Shown here: one piece after another, positions 7,653-14,711 of the stretch | How positions within the stretch are numbered: position 1 is the stretch's first letter | Layout of the letters: every line of letters starts with the position of its first letter | Translations under genes and position numbers: made by a program | Source: Clostridiaceae bacterium | GTDB taxonomy: Bacteria > Bacillota > Clostridia > Saccharofermentanales > Saccharofermentanaceae | Direction: 5' to 3' | Assembly: GCA_012523365.1 (NCBI GenBank) | Contig: JAAYIQ010000036.1 | Coordinates: 1-34,856, forward strand | DNA: 34,856 nt | Notes under the pieces: model-generated | The model's database searches: none | What the model saw: only the letters and a program-made list of their open reading frames with translations | What the model was told of the DNA's origin: nothing

Positions 7653-9223
7653 ATTACGGAGTATACGGGGGAGCTTTTGATCCCTTTCATAACGGCCATA
7701 TGGCGGTTATTCGCGGCGCTTTATCCTGTGGGTCGATCGATCGGTTGATCGTTGTTCCGACCGGAGTTCCCGTTCTAAAAAACTACCGCGCGGTTTCTTT
7801 GTTTCCGTATCGATATTACATGACTCGATCCGCTCTGTCGGAAATACCGAATTGTACGGTTTCTCCGATTGAAGTGAAAAACAATCAGATATCATACACC
7901 TTGGATACCTTGAATATGATCCGGCAAGCAGAATCCCTCTCGGCTCATGACAGACTATTTTTAGTCTGCGGATCCGATGTCCTTTTCGAGTTTGATAAAT
8001 GGCATCGACCGCGGGAAATCATGACAAATGCCACGCTTCTGGTCGCCGAGCGTCCCGGGTACCGGATCGAAGAAACTCGGAATAAGGCTTCGGAGCTTGA
8101 GCGAATGTACGGAGGGAATGTTGATTATTTCACGATTGAACCCGTTGACGTTTCGTCGAGAGAAATTAGAAAATCTCGCGATTATTCAAATCTGCCGGCG
8201 GCTGCGGCCGAATTTGTCGCGGATCATGACTTATATCCCGCAGATCGACCGTTCGACAGGTTGAGCGATCATACGTATGAGAGGATTGTCGAATTTTGCA
8301 GAATCATGTTTTTGGAAATTTCCGAGAAGAGACTCTTGCACAGTTTAAACACAGCCGTCCTTTCGGCGCGATATGCGATTCGCTTCGGAACCGATCCGGA
8401 TAAGGCGGCGATCGCCGGACTGCTTCATGATTGCGCTAAAGAACTGTCGGAACCGGAGCAAATTGAGATGCTGGGTCACGATTATTATATCGAACCGCCC
8501 GTCGACGGAATGATCCACGGACCCGCCGGTGCGCAATATGCCATTGAACGTTATCATGTCGACGATAAGGAGATATTGAACGCAATCAATTATCATACAA
8601 CAGGACGACATGGAATGACGGATATAGAGAAGATCGTTTTCTTAGCGGACAAACTTGAGCCTGCGCGCAAGTTCAGTGATCTCAAAGAGATTCGACGTTT
8701 AGCGGAAACGGATCTTAACGCCGCTATGATTGAGTGTCTTACAGCTATCAAAAAATGCCTCGTTCATGAAGGAATGGTTTTTCACAAATATGCGGAAGAG
8801 GCGCTACAAGATCTAACAACAAAAGAAATTACAAACCTTAAGGAGGAAAAAATGGACCCTAAAACTTCAAGTGAAAAAATCGCCGAGATCCTAACTGACA
8901 AGAAGGCGGTCGATGTCGAAATTATTCCGGTCGCACAGAAAACGATCATTGCGGATTACTTTATCGTTGCATCAGGCACATCGACGACGCACGTTAAATC
9001 ACTGGCAGAAGAGGTATCATTCGTTATGAAGGATTCTCACGGAATCTCTCCGGACCATATCGAGGGGATGTCAACGGCCAGATGGGTTCTTTTGGATTAT
9101 AAGGATGTTGTGGTTCATGTTTTCCACCCCGAAGAGCGCTCCAATTACAGCCTGGAGAAACTTTGGAATACACGGCCGGAGGATAATACGATTATTTCAT
9201 CGGACTCCGAGAAACCGGAATAG
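7649..9223 (+). CDS. NadD-YqeK-RsfS fused reading frame: nicotinate-nucleotide adenylyltransferase, HD phosphohydrolase, ribosomal silencing factor
   Basis: One uninterrupted frame of 524 residues holds three normally separate proteins. Residues 1 to about 196 are NadD (NaMN adenylylation for NAD): YGGAFDPFHNGHM nucleotide loop, ISYTLDTL, SSREIRKS. Residues about 205-392 are a YqeK HD hydrolase (diadenosine tetraphosphate cleavage in studied homologues): His231, His260-Asp261, YHTTGR and Asp334 in LADKLEP keep the metal ligands. Residues 402-524 are RsfS, which docks on the 50S subunit: ADYFIVASGTSTTHVKSLAE and VVVHVFHPEERSNYSLEKLW. The start is TTG 7649, with ACGGAG 8 bases upstream and a 4-base overlap with the purD stop. 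A perfect internal ribosome binding site precedes Met402, so RsfS is probably also made alone. Fusions of NadD with YqeK are known; the RsfS addition is the unusual part. A lost stop codon or a sequence error near 8820-8850 is the alternative. Confidence 0.85.
   Translation: MNYGVYGGAFDPFHNGHMAVIRGALSCGSIDRLIVVPTGVPVLKNYRAVSLFPYRYYMTRSALSEIPNCTVSPIEVKNNQISYTLDTLNMIRQAESLSAHDRLFLVCGSDVLFEFDKWHRPREIMTNATLLVAERPGYRIEETRNKASELERMYGGNVDYFTIEPVDVSSREIRKSRDYSNLPAAAAEFVADHDLYPADRPFDRLSDHTYERIVEFCRIMFLEISEKRLLHSLNTAVLSARYAIRFGTDPDKAAIAGLLHDCAKELSEPEQIEMLGHDYYIEPPVDGMIHGPAGAQYAIERYHVDDKEILNAINYHTTGRHGMTDIEKIVFLADKLEPARKFSDLKEIRRLAETDLNAAMIECLTAIKKCLVHEGMVFHKYAEEALQDLTTKEITNLKEEKMDPKTSSEKIAEILTDKKAVDVEIIPVAQKTIIADYFIVASGTSTTHVKSLAEEVSFVMKDSHGISPDHIEGMSTARWVLLDYKDVVVHVFHPEERSNYSLEKLWNTRPEDNTIISSDSEKPE
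8841..8846 (+). promoter_or_regulatory. Internal ribosome binding site for RsfS
   Basis: AGGAGG followed by 5 bases of A and then ATG at 8852. It lies inside the open NadD-YqeK frame, where it codes for KEE. It is the best match to the anti-Shine-Dalgarno sequence in the cluster, and marks an independent start for the RsfS part. Confidence 0.8.
8852..9223 (+). CDS. rsfS: Ribosomal silencing factor RsfS, internal start
   Basis: If translation starts at ATG 8852 the product is 123 residues, the normal full length of RsfS. MDPKTSSEKIAEIL matches the N-terminal helix of the family, followed by the core sheet and the LDYKDVVVHVFHPEERSNY signature. RsfS binds ribosomal protein L14 and blocks subunit joining when nutrients are low. 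It is in the same frame as the upstream NadD-YqeK part with no stop between. Both a fused and a free form are therefore possible; the strong ribosome binding site makes the free form likely. Confidence 0.7.
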   Translation: MDPKTSSEKIAEILTDKKAVDVEIIPVAQKTIIADYFIVASGTSTTHVKSLAEEVSFVMKDSHGISPDHIEGMSTARWVLLDYKDVVVHVFHPEERSNYSLEKLWNTRPEDNTIISSDSEKPE

Positions 9224-9269
9224 GTCTGTTTTCGATTACTGTCTCTGACGGATTATCGAGCATATGTCG

Positions 9270-9298
9270 GATTTTTCAACTCTCGAAAAATCTTAATT
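9270..9298 (+). terminator. Weak AT-rich hairpin after rsfS
   Basis: GATTTTTC (9270-9277) and GAAAAATC (9285-9292) form a perfect 8-bp stem with a 7-base loop, followed by TTAATTT. It may end the purine-rsfS transcript, but the stem is AT-rich and the T run is broken. Confidence 0.3.
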
Positions 9299-9334
9299 TG
9301 GTACACTGATCGTGATCGGGGGAGTACATATGCT

Positions 9335-10087
9335 ATGGAGTCTTCAAGGAAGAGAACACTGGGTATTCTGATCGCGGCGTCTGTCGGACTCACCGCGTGT
9401 TGTATTCGGTTGTATTTTGAAACCAAAGCTCCACCTTCCGTCGTGTATCGTCAAGCCGGGCCGAGCGAGCATGAGACGGATTCCCTTGGCAATGCCTCAC
9501 AATTTGAGGAGGTATCTCGCGAGCAGACCGATATAGCGGTGTCGTCCGTAGCCGAAGAATCAGTAATAGATCAGAATCAGCCGATTCCGGTCTATATCTG
9601 TGGCTCCGTAGCAATGCCGGGAGTATATTATGTAGCTCGGAATACATTTCTTTTTCAACTCGTCGATATGGCAGGGGGACTTTGTCCCGACGCTGCATCT
9701 GAGAACATCAACATGGTGTACTGTCTGGATCAACCGGTCTCCATATATATTCCGTCAATAACAGAAGAAAATACGAGCGAGAGCGTCCGGGTGAAATTGC
9801 CGTCATCGGGATTCTTTCGCGAAGATGTGAATCAATACATCTGGGGAAGAGAAGATGACGATGGTTCAGAATACTCACAGGATGCGGAGTCAAGCGGCAA
9901 GATTAATATCAATTCCGCGGATGAAGATGCTTTAATGCGTCTGTCCGGAGTCGGGGAGGTTACCGCAGCGGCGATTATCAGATATCGATCGGAACACGGA
10001 CTTTTTGAGAAAATTGAGGATATTATGAAGGTTCCGGGGATCAAGCAGGGTCGATTCGATGCCATTAAGGACATGATTGTAGTTTAA
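9335..10087 (+). CDS. comEA: ComEA-family DNA-binding competence protein
   Basis: A 250-residue surface protein. Residues 7-24 are an export segment that ends LTAC22, a good lipobox, so this copy may be a lipoprotein instead of the usual single-helix anchor. After a polar, acidic linker, residues 85-140 are an SLBB domain (PVYICGSVAMPGVYYV, FQLVDMAGG). Residues 189-250 are the helix-hairpin-helix DNA-binding domain (KININSADEDALMRLSGVGE, VPGIKQGRFDAIKDMIVV). ComEA binds incoming double-stranded DNA outside the membrane and hands it to the ComEC channel. comEC is not next to it here, unlike in many Firmicutes. The start ATG 9335 has GGGGGAG about 10 bases upstream; a nearer ATG at 9330 is out of frame. 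Confidence 0.85.
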   Translation: MESSRKRTLGILIAASVGLTACCIRLYFETKAPPSVVYRQAGPSEHETDSLGNASQFEEVSREQTDIAVSSVAEESVIDQNQPIPVYICGSVAMPGVYYVARNTFLFQLVDMAGGLCPDAASENINMVYCLDQPVSIYIPSITEENTSESVRVKLPSSGFFREDVNQYIWGREDDDGSEYSQDAESSGKININSADEDALMRLSGVGEVTAAAIIRYRSEHGLFEKIEDIMKVPGIKQGRFDAIKDMIVV

Positions 10088-10111
10088 TTGCAGTTTCTGA
10101 TGCCTGAGAAA

Positions 10112-10146
10112 CAATATGAACCGCGATATTGCATTTCTTTTTTATT
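10112..10146 (+). terminator. Candidate terminator after comEA
   Basis: CAATAT (10112-10117) pairs with ATATTG (10126-10131), with TTTCTTTTTTATTT after it. The 6-bp stem is weak. A GTTTCT/AGAAAC hairpin (10093-10112) lies just before it. Confidence 0.3.
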
Positions 10147-10157
10147 TGGAGTAGACT
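10129..10157 (+). promoter_or_regulatory. Candidate promoter of the thrS T-box transcript
   Basis: TTGCAT (10129-10134), exactly 17 bases, then TAGACT (10152-10157). The boxes are imperfect, but the spacing is ideal and a start near 10164 falls just before the T-box Stem I. Confidence 0.45.
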
Positions 10158-10163
10158 AACCAA

Positions 10164-10412
10164 CATAATAAAGACGATGACAGGGATATGCACCGATTGA
10201 ATGGATCGACAGAGAAAGAGGATCAATGGCTGGAAGTCCTCGCGAATCAGCAGTCGAGTGTACCCCCCTTGAGTTGCCCGGGAAAACACGGAGTGTGATT
10301 AACCGAGGACGCAGGCGGCGTTAACGCGATAATGAAGAGGCGTTTAATAGACGCAATTTGGGTGGAACCGTGCGACCAGCACCCCAGAGGGGATGGAATG
10401 CGTGGTTTTTTT
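10164..10412 (+). ncRNA. T-box riboswitch (threonine)
   Basis: A leader of about 250 bases before thrS. The T-box core GGGTGGAACCG is at 10360-10370; the A after TGG predicts a tRNA with U as discriminator base, which suits tRNA-Thr. The 3' end is an intrinsic terminator: AACCGTGCG (10366-10374) pairs through with TGCGTGGTT (10399-10407) using G-U pairs, CCCC/GGGG closes an AGA loop inside, and a run of T spans 10406-10412. Because AACCG belongs to both the T-box and this stem, antiterminator and terminator exclude each other. The AGAGAAAGAGG and GGCTGGAAG segments (about 10210-10236) look like the Stem I apical loops. I could not fix the specifier codon; ACC at 10262-10264 is one candidate. 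Confidence 0.9.
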
Positions 10413-10435
10413 GTATTTATGAAGGAGGAAATGAT

Positions 10436-12241
10436 ATGTTTGATTTTAGCAGTGAAGAGGGAAGAACAAGCTATCGGCATACCAGTTCGCATATCTTGGC
10501 TCAGGCGGTGAAGCGGCTGTGGCCGGATACCAAGCTTGCGATCGGACCGGCAATTGATGACGGTTTCTATTACGATTTTGATCGTGATGAGACCTTTAAT
10601 AAGGAAGATCTTGAAAAAATCGAGGACATGATGTCAAAAATCATCCGTGAGAATCTCCCGGTCGAGCGTTTTGTATTGCCTCGAGTCGAAGCCAGAAAGA
10701 TGATGGAGCAGATGAATGAGCCCTATAAGGTGGAGTTAATCGACGATCTTCCGGAAGACGCGGAAATCTCTTTTTACCGACAGGGCGAATTCACCGACCT
10801 GTGCGCCGGACCTCATCTGGAAAGCACAGGCGAGGTCAAGGCATATAAGTTGACTATGGTCGCGGGGGCGTACTGGCGCGGAAGCGAAAAAAACAAAATG
10901 CTTCGGAGGATTTACGGAACGAGTTTTCCGGATAAAGGGCTCCTGAAAGAACACCTGAACCGTATCGAAGAGGCAAAGAAGCGAGATCACAATAAAATCG
11001 GTCGTGAACTCAAGTATTTTACAACTGCCGAATGTATCGGACAGGGTCTTCCGATCATGCTTCCGAAGGGCACGAGAGTACTTCAGACTCTGATACGCTT
11101 TGTCGAGGACGAGGAGATCAAACGAGGCTATCAGTATACCCGGACTCCTTTCCTGGCAAAATCCGATTTGTATAAAATCTCCGGACACTGGTATCACTAT
11201 CGCGACGGAATGTTTCTGATGGGGGATACTTCCGCACTTGAGCGCGGAGATCCGGACGCGGACGATTCGGAGATCTACGCACTCCGACCGATGACCTGCC
11301 CGTTCCAGTATCATGCTTACCTGAATGAGTCCAGGAGCTATCGTGACCTTCCGATACGGTATGCGGAGACATCGACTCTGTTTCGTAATGAGTCCTCCGG
11401 GGAGATGCACGGGTTGATCCGACTTCGCCAATTCACGATCTCCGAGGGACATTTGATTTGCACACCGGAACAACTTGAGCCCGAATTCAAAGGAGCGTTG
11501 GATCTGGCGACGTACATTCTGGACTCCGTCGGCCTGTTGGAAGATGTTACATACCGCTTTTCGAAATGGGATATCAACAATAAGGAGAAATATGTCGGAA
11601 CAGCCGAAGAATGGGAAGCCGTTCAAGACCAGATGCGACGGATCCTGAATGATCTCGGATTAAACTACAAGGAAGCGGACGGTGAAGCGGCATTCTACGG
11701 CCCTAAGCTGGATATTCAAACCAAGAACGTATGGGGAAAAGAAGACACACTGGTAACGATTCAGATCGATTTTCAACAGGGAAAGCTCTTTGGTATGGAG
11801 TACACCGACAGCGACGGACAGAAGAAATATCCTTATATCATTCATCGTACATCCATCGGATGTTACGAGCGGACGCTTGCGCTTCTTCTTGAAAAATATG
11901 CCGGAGCATTGCCCTTGTGGATGGCACCGGAGCAAGCACGAATTCTTCCGATTTCGGATAAACATGCCGATGCGGCGAAAGTGATCGCCGCAGATTTAAT
12001 CGGCAAAGGTCTTCGGGTTGAGGTGGATCTCCGGGAAGAAAAGATCGGAAAGAAGATTCGTCAGGCTCAGATCGAGAAGGCTCCGTATATGCTTGTAATC
12101 GGTGATAAGGAAGTGGAGGACGGTACATTATCCGTTCGTTCCCGCTACGAGGGAGACCTTGGCACGATGGCGATTGATGCCGTAGCAGAGATGCTTTTAC
12201 GAGAAATTTCGGATAAAATCATTCACCATCAAACACTGTAA
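10436..12241 (+). CDS. thrS: Threonine-tRNA ligase, form without TGS domain
   Basis: ThrRS, 601 residues, charges tRNA-Thr. It begins directly in the editing domain and lacks the N-terminal TGS domain of about 60 residues found in the usual 640-residue enzymes. Editing-site residues are His15, His19, Cys123 and His127 (RHTSSH, CAGPH). The catalytic core has zinc ligands Cys288 (MTCPF), His339 (SEGH) and His470 (IIHRTS). The class II motif 2 region reads LFRNESSGEMHGLIRLRQFT, and an anticodon-binding domain fills the last 100 residues. ATG 10436 is chosen because AAGGAGG sits 7 bases upstream and beyond the T-box terminator; the frame is open further upstream only through the leader RNA. Regulated by the T-box. 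Confidence 0.95.
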   Translation: MFDFSSEEGRTSYRHTSSHILAQAVKRLWPDTKLAIGPAIDDGFYYDFDRDETFNKEDLEKIEDMMSKIIRENLPVERFVLPRVEARKMMEQMNEPYKVELIDDLPEDAEISFYRQGEFTDLCAGPHLESTGEVKAYKLTMVAGAYWRGSEKNKMLRRIYGTSFPDKGLLKEHLNRIEEAKKRDHNKIGRELKYFTTAECIGQGLPIMLPKGTRVLQTLIRFVEDEEIKRGYQYTRTPFLAKSDLYKISGHWYHYRDGMFLMGDTSALERGDPDADDSEIYALRPMTCPFQYHAYLNESRSYRDLPIRYAETSTLFRNESSGEMHGLIRLRQFTISEGHLICTPEQLEPEFKGALDLATYILDSVGLLEDVTYRFSKWDINNKEKYVGTAEEWEAVQDQMRRILNDLGLNYKEADGEAAFYGPKLDIQTKNVWGKEDTLVTIQIDFQQGKLFGMEYTDSDGQKKYPYIIHRTSIGCYERTLALLLEKYAGALPLWMAPEQARILPISDKHADAAKVIAADLIGKGLRVEVDLREEKIGKKIRQAQIEKAPYMLVIGDKEVEDGTLSVRSRYEGDLGTMAIDAVAEMLLREISDKIIHHQTL

Positions 12242-12249
12242 TTATCGCG

Positions 12250-12278
12250 TTGACAGTTTGCCCCATAACGAGTAAAAT
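12250..12278 (+). promoter_or_regulatory. Strong tRNA promoter
   Basis: A perfect TTGACA (12250-12255), 17-base spacer, and TAAAAT (12273-12278). It lies 30 bases before the tRNA-Pro gene and just after the thrS stop. Confidence 0.85.
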
Positions 12279-12308
12279 TCTATTGGTCAACGATAGGAAA
12301 CGTCGTTT

Positions 12309-12384
12309 CGGGGTGTGGCTCAGGTGGTAGAGCGCTTGGTTCGGGACCAAGAGGCCGGAAGTTCAAGTCTTCTCACTCCGACCA
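12309..12384 (+). tRNA. tRNA-Pro (anticodon CGG)
   Basis: A full cloverleaf of 73 bases plus an encoded CCA (12382-12384). The acceptor stem CGGGGTG/CACTCCG has one G-U pair and the discriminator base is A. D stem GCTC/GAGC; anticodon stem CTTGG/CCAAG with loop TTCGGGA, giving anticodon CGG for codon CCG; T loop TTCAAGT. It stands alone, not in a tRNA cluster. Confidence 0.95.
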
Positions 12385-12388
12385 TCAG

Positions 12389-12433
12389 CCCCATGACCGT
12401 GATTCCAATCATGGTCATGGGGTGTTTTCTTTT
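12389..12433 (+). terminator. Terminator of tRNA-Pro
   Basis: CCCCATGACC (12389-12398) pairs with GGTCATGGGG (12413-12422), a perfect 10-bp stem extended by TGATT/AATCA with one mismatch, followed by TGTTTTCTTTT. It begins 5 bases after the CCA end. Confidence 0.9.
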
Positions 12434-12446
12434 CGAGAGGTTATTT

Positions 12447-13130
12447 ATGGGGACGATCAACAAAAAAATCAAACGATTTCTGTATAAATATTCCGGTTCC
12501 GGGATCCCCCAACTCATCAAGAGCATCGTCATTGCGATGGCGATACTTTATGTGTTGGATTATATTTTCATGTTGACCGGAAAAGAAGGATTGATCGGTC
12601 AGTTCATCTTTGACAGGGACGCTATCTTCTCCGGTCAGATATGGAGAATCATTTCGTTTATAATAATACCGCCCTTTTCTCATCCCATTTTCATTTTTTT
12701 CGCGCTTTATTTGTTCTGGTTGATGGGAACATTTCTGGAGCAATACTGGGGCGTTCTCAAATTTAACCTTTTCTATTTCAGCGGCGTACTTTTTACGATC
12801 ATCGGCGGCCTTATTCTGGGAAGCACGACGAACACGTACCTGAATCTTTCGATCTTGTTTGCTTTTGCAATATTGAATCCTGATTTTGAAATCCGCCTGT
12901 TTTTCTTCATCCCTGTCAAGATGAAGTATATCGGAATCGCAAATGCTGCAATATACATGCTGATGTTTATCTTTTCGAATTGGCCGATTCGGGCGGCAAT
13001 CCTGATTTCTCTTTTAAATGTGTTTATTTTCTTCGGGAAAACAATGTTTGACGGGACCTCTTCTTTCATCAAGAGAAAACTTCATCGGATGAGATGGAAA
13101 CGCAAAATGAAGGACTTACCGTGGAAATGA
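12447..13130 (+). CDS. Rhomboid-like membrane protein, probably not a protease
   Basis: A 227-residue integral membrane protein with about six hydrophobic segments and a basic C-terminal tail (IKRKLHRMRWKRKMK). The stretch GQIWRIISFIIIPPF, followed by LYLFWLMGTFLEQYWGVLKF, matches the WR motif and first helices of rhomboid-fold proteins common in Clostridia. I see no GxSG serine motif and no catalytic His in the later helices, so it is probably a non-catalytic relative. The start ATG 12447 has GAGAGG 6 bases upstream; the frame runs open further back only through the tRNA and its terminator. No promoter of its own was found, so read-through or an unseen promoter is needed. thyA begins 57 bases downstream. 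Confidence 0.75.
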   Translation: MGTINKKIKRFLYKYSGSGIPQLIKSIVIAMAILYVLDYIFMLTGKEGLIGQFIFDRDAIFSGQIWRIISFIIIPPFSHPIFIFFALYLFWLMGTFLEQYWGVLKFNLFYFSGVLFTIIGGLILGSTTNTYLNLSILFAFAILNPDFEIRLFFFIPVKMKYIGIANAAIYMLMFIFSNWPIRAAILISLLNVFIFFGKTMFDGTSSFIKRKLHRMRWKRKMKDLPWK

Positions 13131-13187
13131 TGTTTCCTTGTGCTAATATTGAAGTACAGATTCAGTATGCAGGGCACGGAGGATCAA

Positions 13188-14018
13188 GTGAGCAGAGCGG
13201 ATGATATTTTTATTTCCAATTGCAAGCAAATTCTGAACGAAGGCTTTTCGACCGAAAACGAGCGCGTTCGCCCCAAATGGTCGGATGGATCGTTTGCGTA
13301 CACGATGAAAAGTTTTTGTGTCGTTAACCGGTATGATATGTCCGATGAGTTTCCGATACTGACTCAACGCTATATCAATTTTTCAGCCGCTCTTGACGAG
13401 ATTCTCTGGATTTGGCAGAAGAAATCCAACAATGTTCACGATTTGAACAGTCATATTTGGGATTCTTGGGCGGATGAGTCGGGCTCCATCGGCAAAGCTT
13501 ACGGATACCAACTCGGCGTGAAACACAAATACAAGGAAGGCTTATTTGATCAAGTCGACCGGGTTCTGTACGATCTGACCAATAATCCTTACAGCCGAAG
13601 GATGTTGACGAATATTTTCGTACATGCCGACCTGCATGAGATGAATCTTTATCCTTGCGCATATTCGGTAACATTTAATATTACCGGTAAAAAACTTAAT
13701 GCAATTCTGAACCAACGTTCTCAGGATATGCTGGTTGCCAACGGATGGAACGTGTGCCAATACGCGGCACTTCTTGCCATGATGGCGGCAGCCTGCGGAT
13801 ATGAGCCGGGTGAATTGGTTCATGTTATTGCGGATGCTCATATCTATGACCGTCATATTCCGATCGTGGAGGAGTTGATCAAGCGTCCGACGTATCCCGC
13901 TCCCAAGTTGATTATTGATCCCGATGTTCAGAATTTCTATTCATTTACGACTCAGAATGTCAGGCTTTCCGAATACCGTTACGGACCTAAGATCACGGGG
14001 ATCCCCGTCGCCGTGTGA
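13188..14018 (+). CDS. thyA: Thymidylate synthase
   Basis: ThyA, 276 residues, makes dTMP from dUMP with methylene-tetrahydrofolate. Motifs: DEILWIWQKKSNNVHDL, WADESGSIGKAYGYQLG, the active-site Cys157 in NLYPCAYSVTF, LNQRSQDMLVANGWNVCQY and VIADAHIYDRHIPIVEELI. The start is placed at GTG 13188: it gives (M)SRADDIFISNCKQIL, the family's own N-terminus, and has GGAGG 5 bases upstream. Longer starts (GTG 13140, ATG 13167) lack a ribosome binding site. folA follows 14 bases after the stop; the enzyme makes dihydrofolate, which DHFR recycles, so the pairing makes sense. Confidence 0.95.
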   Translation: MSRADDIFISNCKQILNEGFSTENERVRPKWSDGSFAYTMKSFCVVNRYDMSDEFPILTQRYINFSAALDEILWIWQKKSNNVHDLNSHIWDSWADESGSIGKAYGYQLGVKHKYKEGLFDQVDRVLYDLTNNPYSRRMLTNIFVHADLHEMNLYPCAYSVTFNITGKKLNAILNQRSQDMLVANGWNVCQYAALLAMMAAACGYEPGELVHVIADAHIYDRHIPIVEELIKRPTYPAPKLIIDPDVQNFYSFTTQNVRLSEYRYGPKITGIPVAV

Positions 14019-14032
14019 GAAAGGAGGAACGA

Positions 14033-14560
14033 ATGATCGCGATCGCCGCCGTGGATCGAAATTGGGCAATCGGAAATAATGGCCGTTTACTGGTTTCACT
14101 TCCGGAAGACCAGAAGGATGTTTTTCGAAGATATACAATCGGAAATACTATCATCTACGGTCGCAAGACCTTGGATACTTTTCCCGGACGGCGTCCGTTA
14201 CCGGGCAGACAAAACATTGTATTAAGCAGAGATCCGGGATTGGAAATCTCCGGTGCCGTCGTTCTTCACTCCTTTTCCGAGGTTAAGGAATATCTCCATC
14301 GGCACATGGAGGAGGTGGTCTTTGTCATCGGTGGAGAAGAGGTATACCGGTTACTGCTTCCGTACTGCGATGAGGCGATTATTACGCAAATCGACGCAGA
14401 GTATGAGGCAGATGCTTTTTTCGAAAATCTGGACGTAGCGGAGAATTGGATTCTTATCGACCGGACTGACCCGATTCGATCGGTTAAGGGAGTTTCTTTC
14501 TGTGTCGCGCGGTTCCGGAATGAAAACCAAGGCAGAAATTGTGCATACAGCACAAAATAG
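14033..14560 (+). CDS. folA: Dihydrofolate reductase
   Basis: DHFR, 175 residues, reduces dihydrofolate to tetrahydrofolate with NADPH. Visible: IAIAAVDRNWAIGNNGRLL at the start, PEDQKDVFRRYTIGNTIIYG and RKTLDTFPGRRPLPGRQNIV (NADPH and substrate loops), and VFVIGGEEVYRLLLPYCDEA. Where many DHFRs have MGRKT this has YGRKT. The start ATG 14033 has AAGGAGG 5 bases upstream; a GTG at 14015 overlapping the thyA stop is possible but has no better site. Co-transcribed with thyA. Confidence 0.94.
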   Translation: MIAIAAVDRNWAIGNNGRLLVSLPEDQKDVFRRYTIGNTIIYGRKTLDTFPGRRPLPGRQNIVLSRDPGLEISGAVVLHSFSEVKEYLHRHMEEVVFVIGGEEVYRLLLPYCDEAIITQIDAEYEADAFFENLDVAENWILIDRTDPIRSVKGVSFCVARFRNENQGRNCAYSTK

Positions 14561-14616
14561 ACGTCTAACATATGTGTAATGTGTACAAAGGCATCTATGC
14601 AACAAAACGTTTCGCG

Positions 14617-14625
14617 TGCTATAAT
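14617..14625 (+). promoter_or_regulatory. Extended -10 promoter of the 87-residue gene
   Basis: TGCTATAAT, a perfect extended -10. The -35 region is weak (TATGCA, 14596-14601, 18 bases upstream of the -10). Transcription would start near 14632, giving an 80-base leader that carries the hairpin at 14671-14689. Confidence 0.65.
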
Positions 14626-14670
14626 CATCTTGACCGAATTGGTGGTCGGTTACTGTTTAATCCATCAAAC

Positions 14671-14689
14671 CGGGTCTTATCAAGACTCG
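14671..14689 (+). other. Leader hairpin
   Basis: CGGGTCTT (14671-14678) pairs with AAGACTCG (14682-14689), 8 bp with one G-U and a 3-base loop. It sits 5 bases before the AAAAGGAGG ribosome binding site. There is no T run, so it is not a terminator; it could stabilise the mRNA or tune ribosome access. Confidence 0.45.
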
Positions 14690-14711
14690 AAAATAAAAGG
14701 AGGTATGAAGC

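Noticed and set aside
10358-10435. Longer thrS start giving 26 more residues
   Set aside because: These codons lie in the T-box and terminator RNA; the true start has AAGGAGG in front of it.
10736-11626. 296-codon minus-strand open frame inside thrS
   Set aside because: Antisense to the catalytic core of thrS, with no ribosome binding site or family resemblance.
12315-12446. Longer start for the rhomboid-like protein
   Set aside because: The extension is the tRNA-Pro gene and its terminator read as protein.
13140-13187. Upstream GTG or ATG start for thyA
   Set aside because: No ribosome binding site there, and the family N-terminus begins at GTG 13188, which has GGAGG at good spacing.
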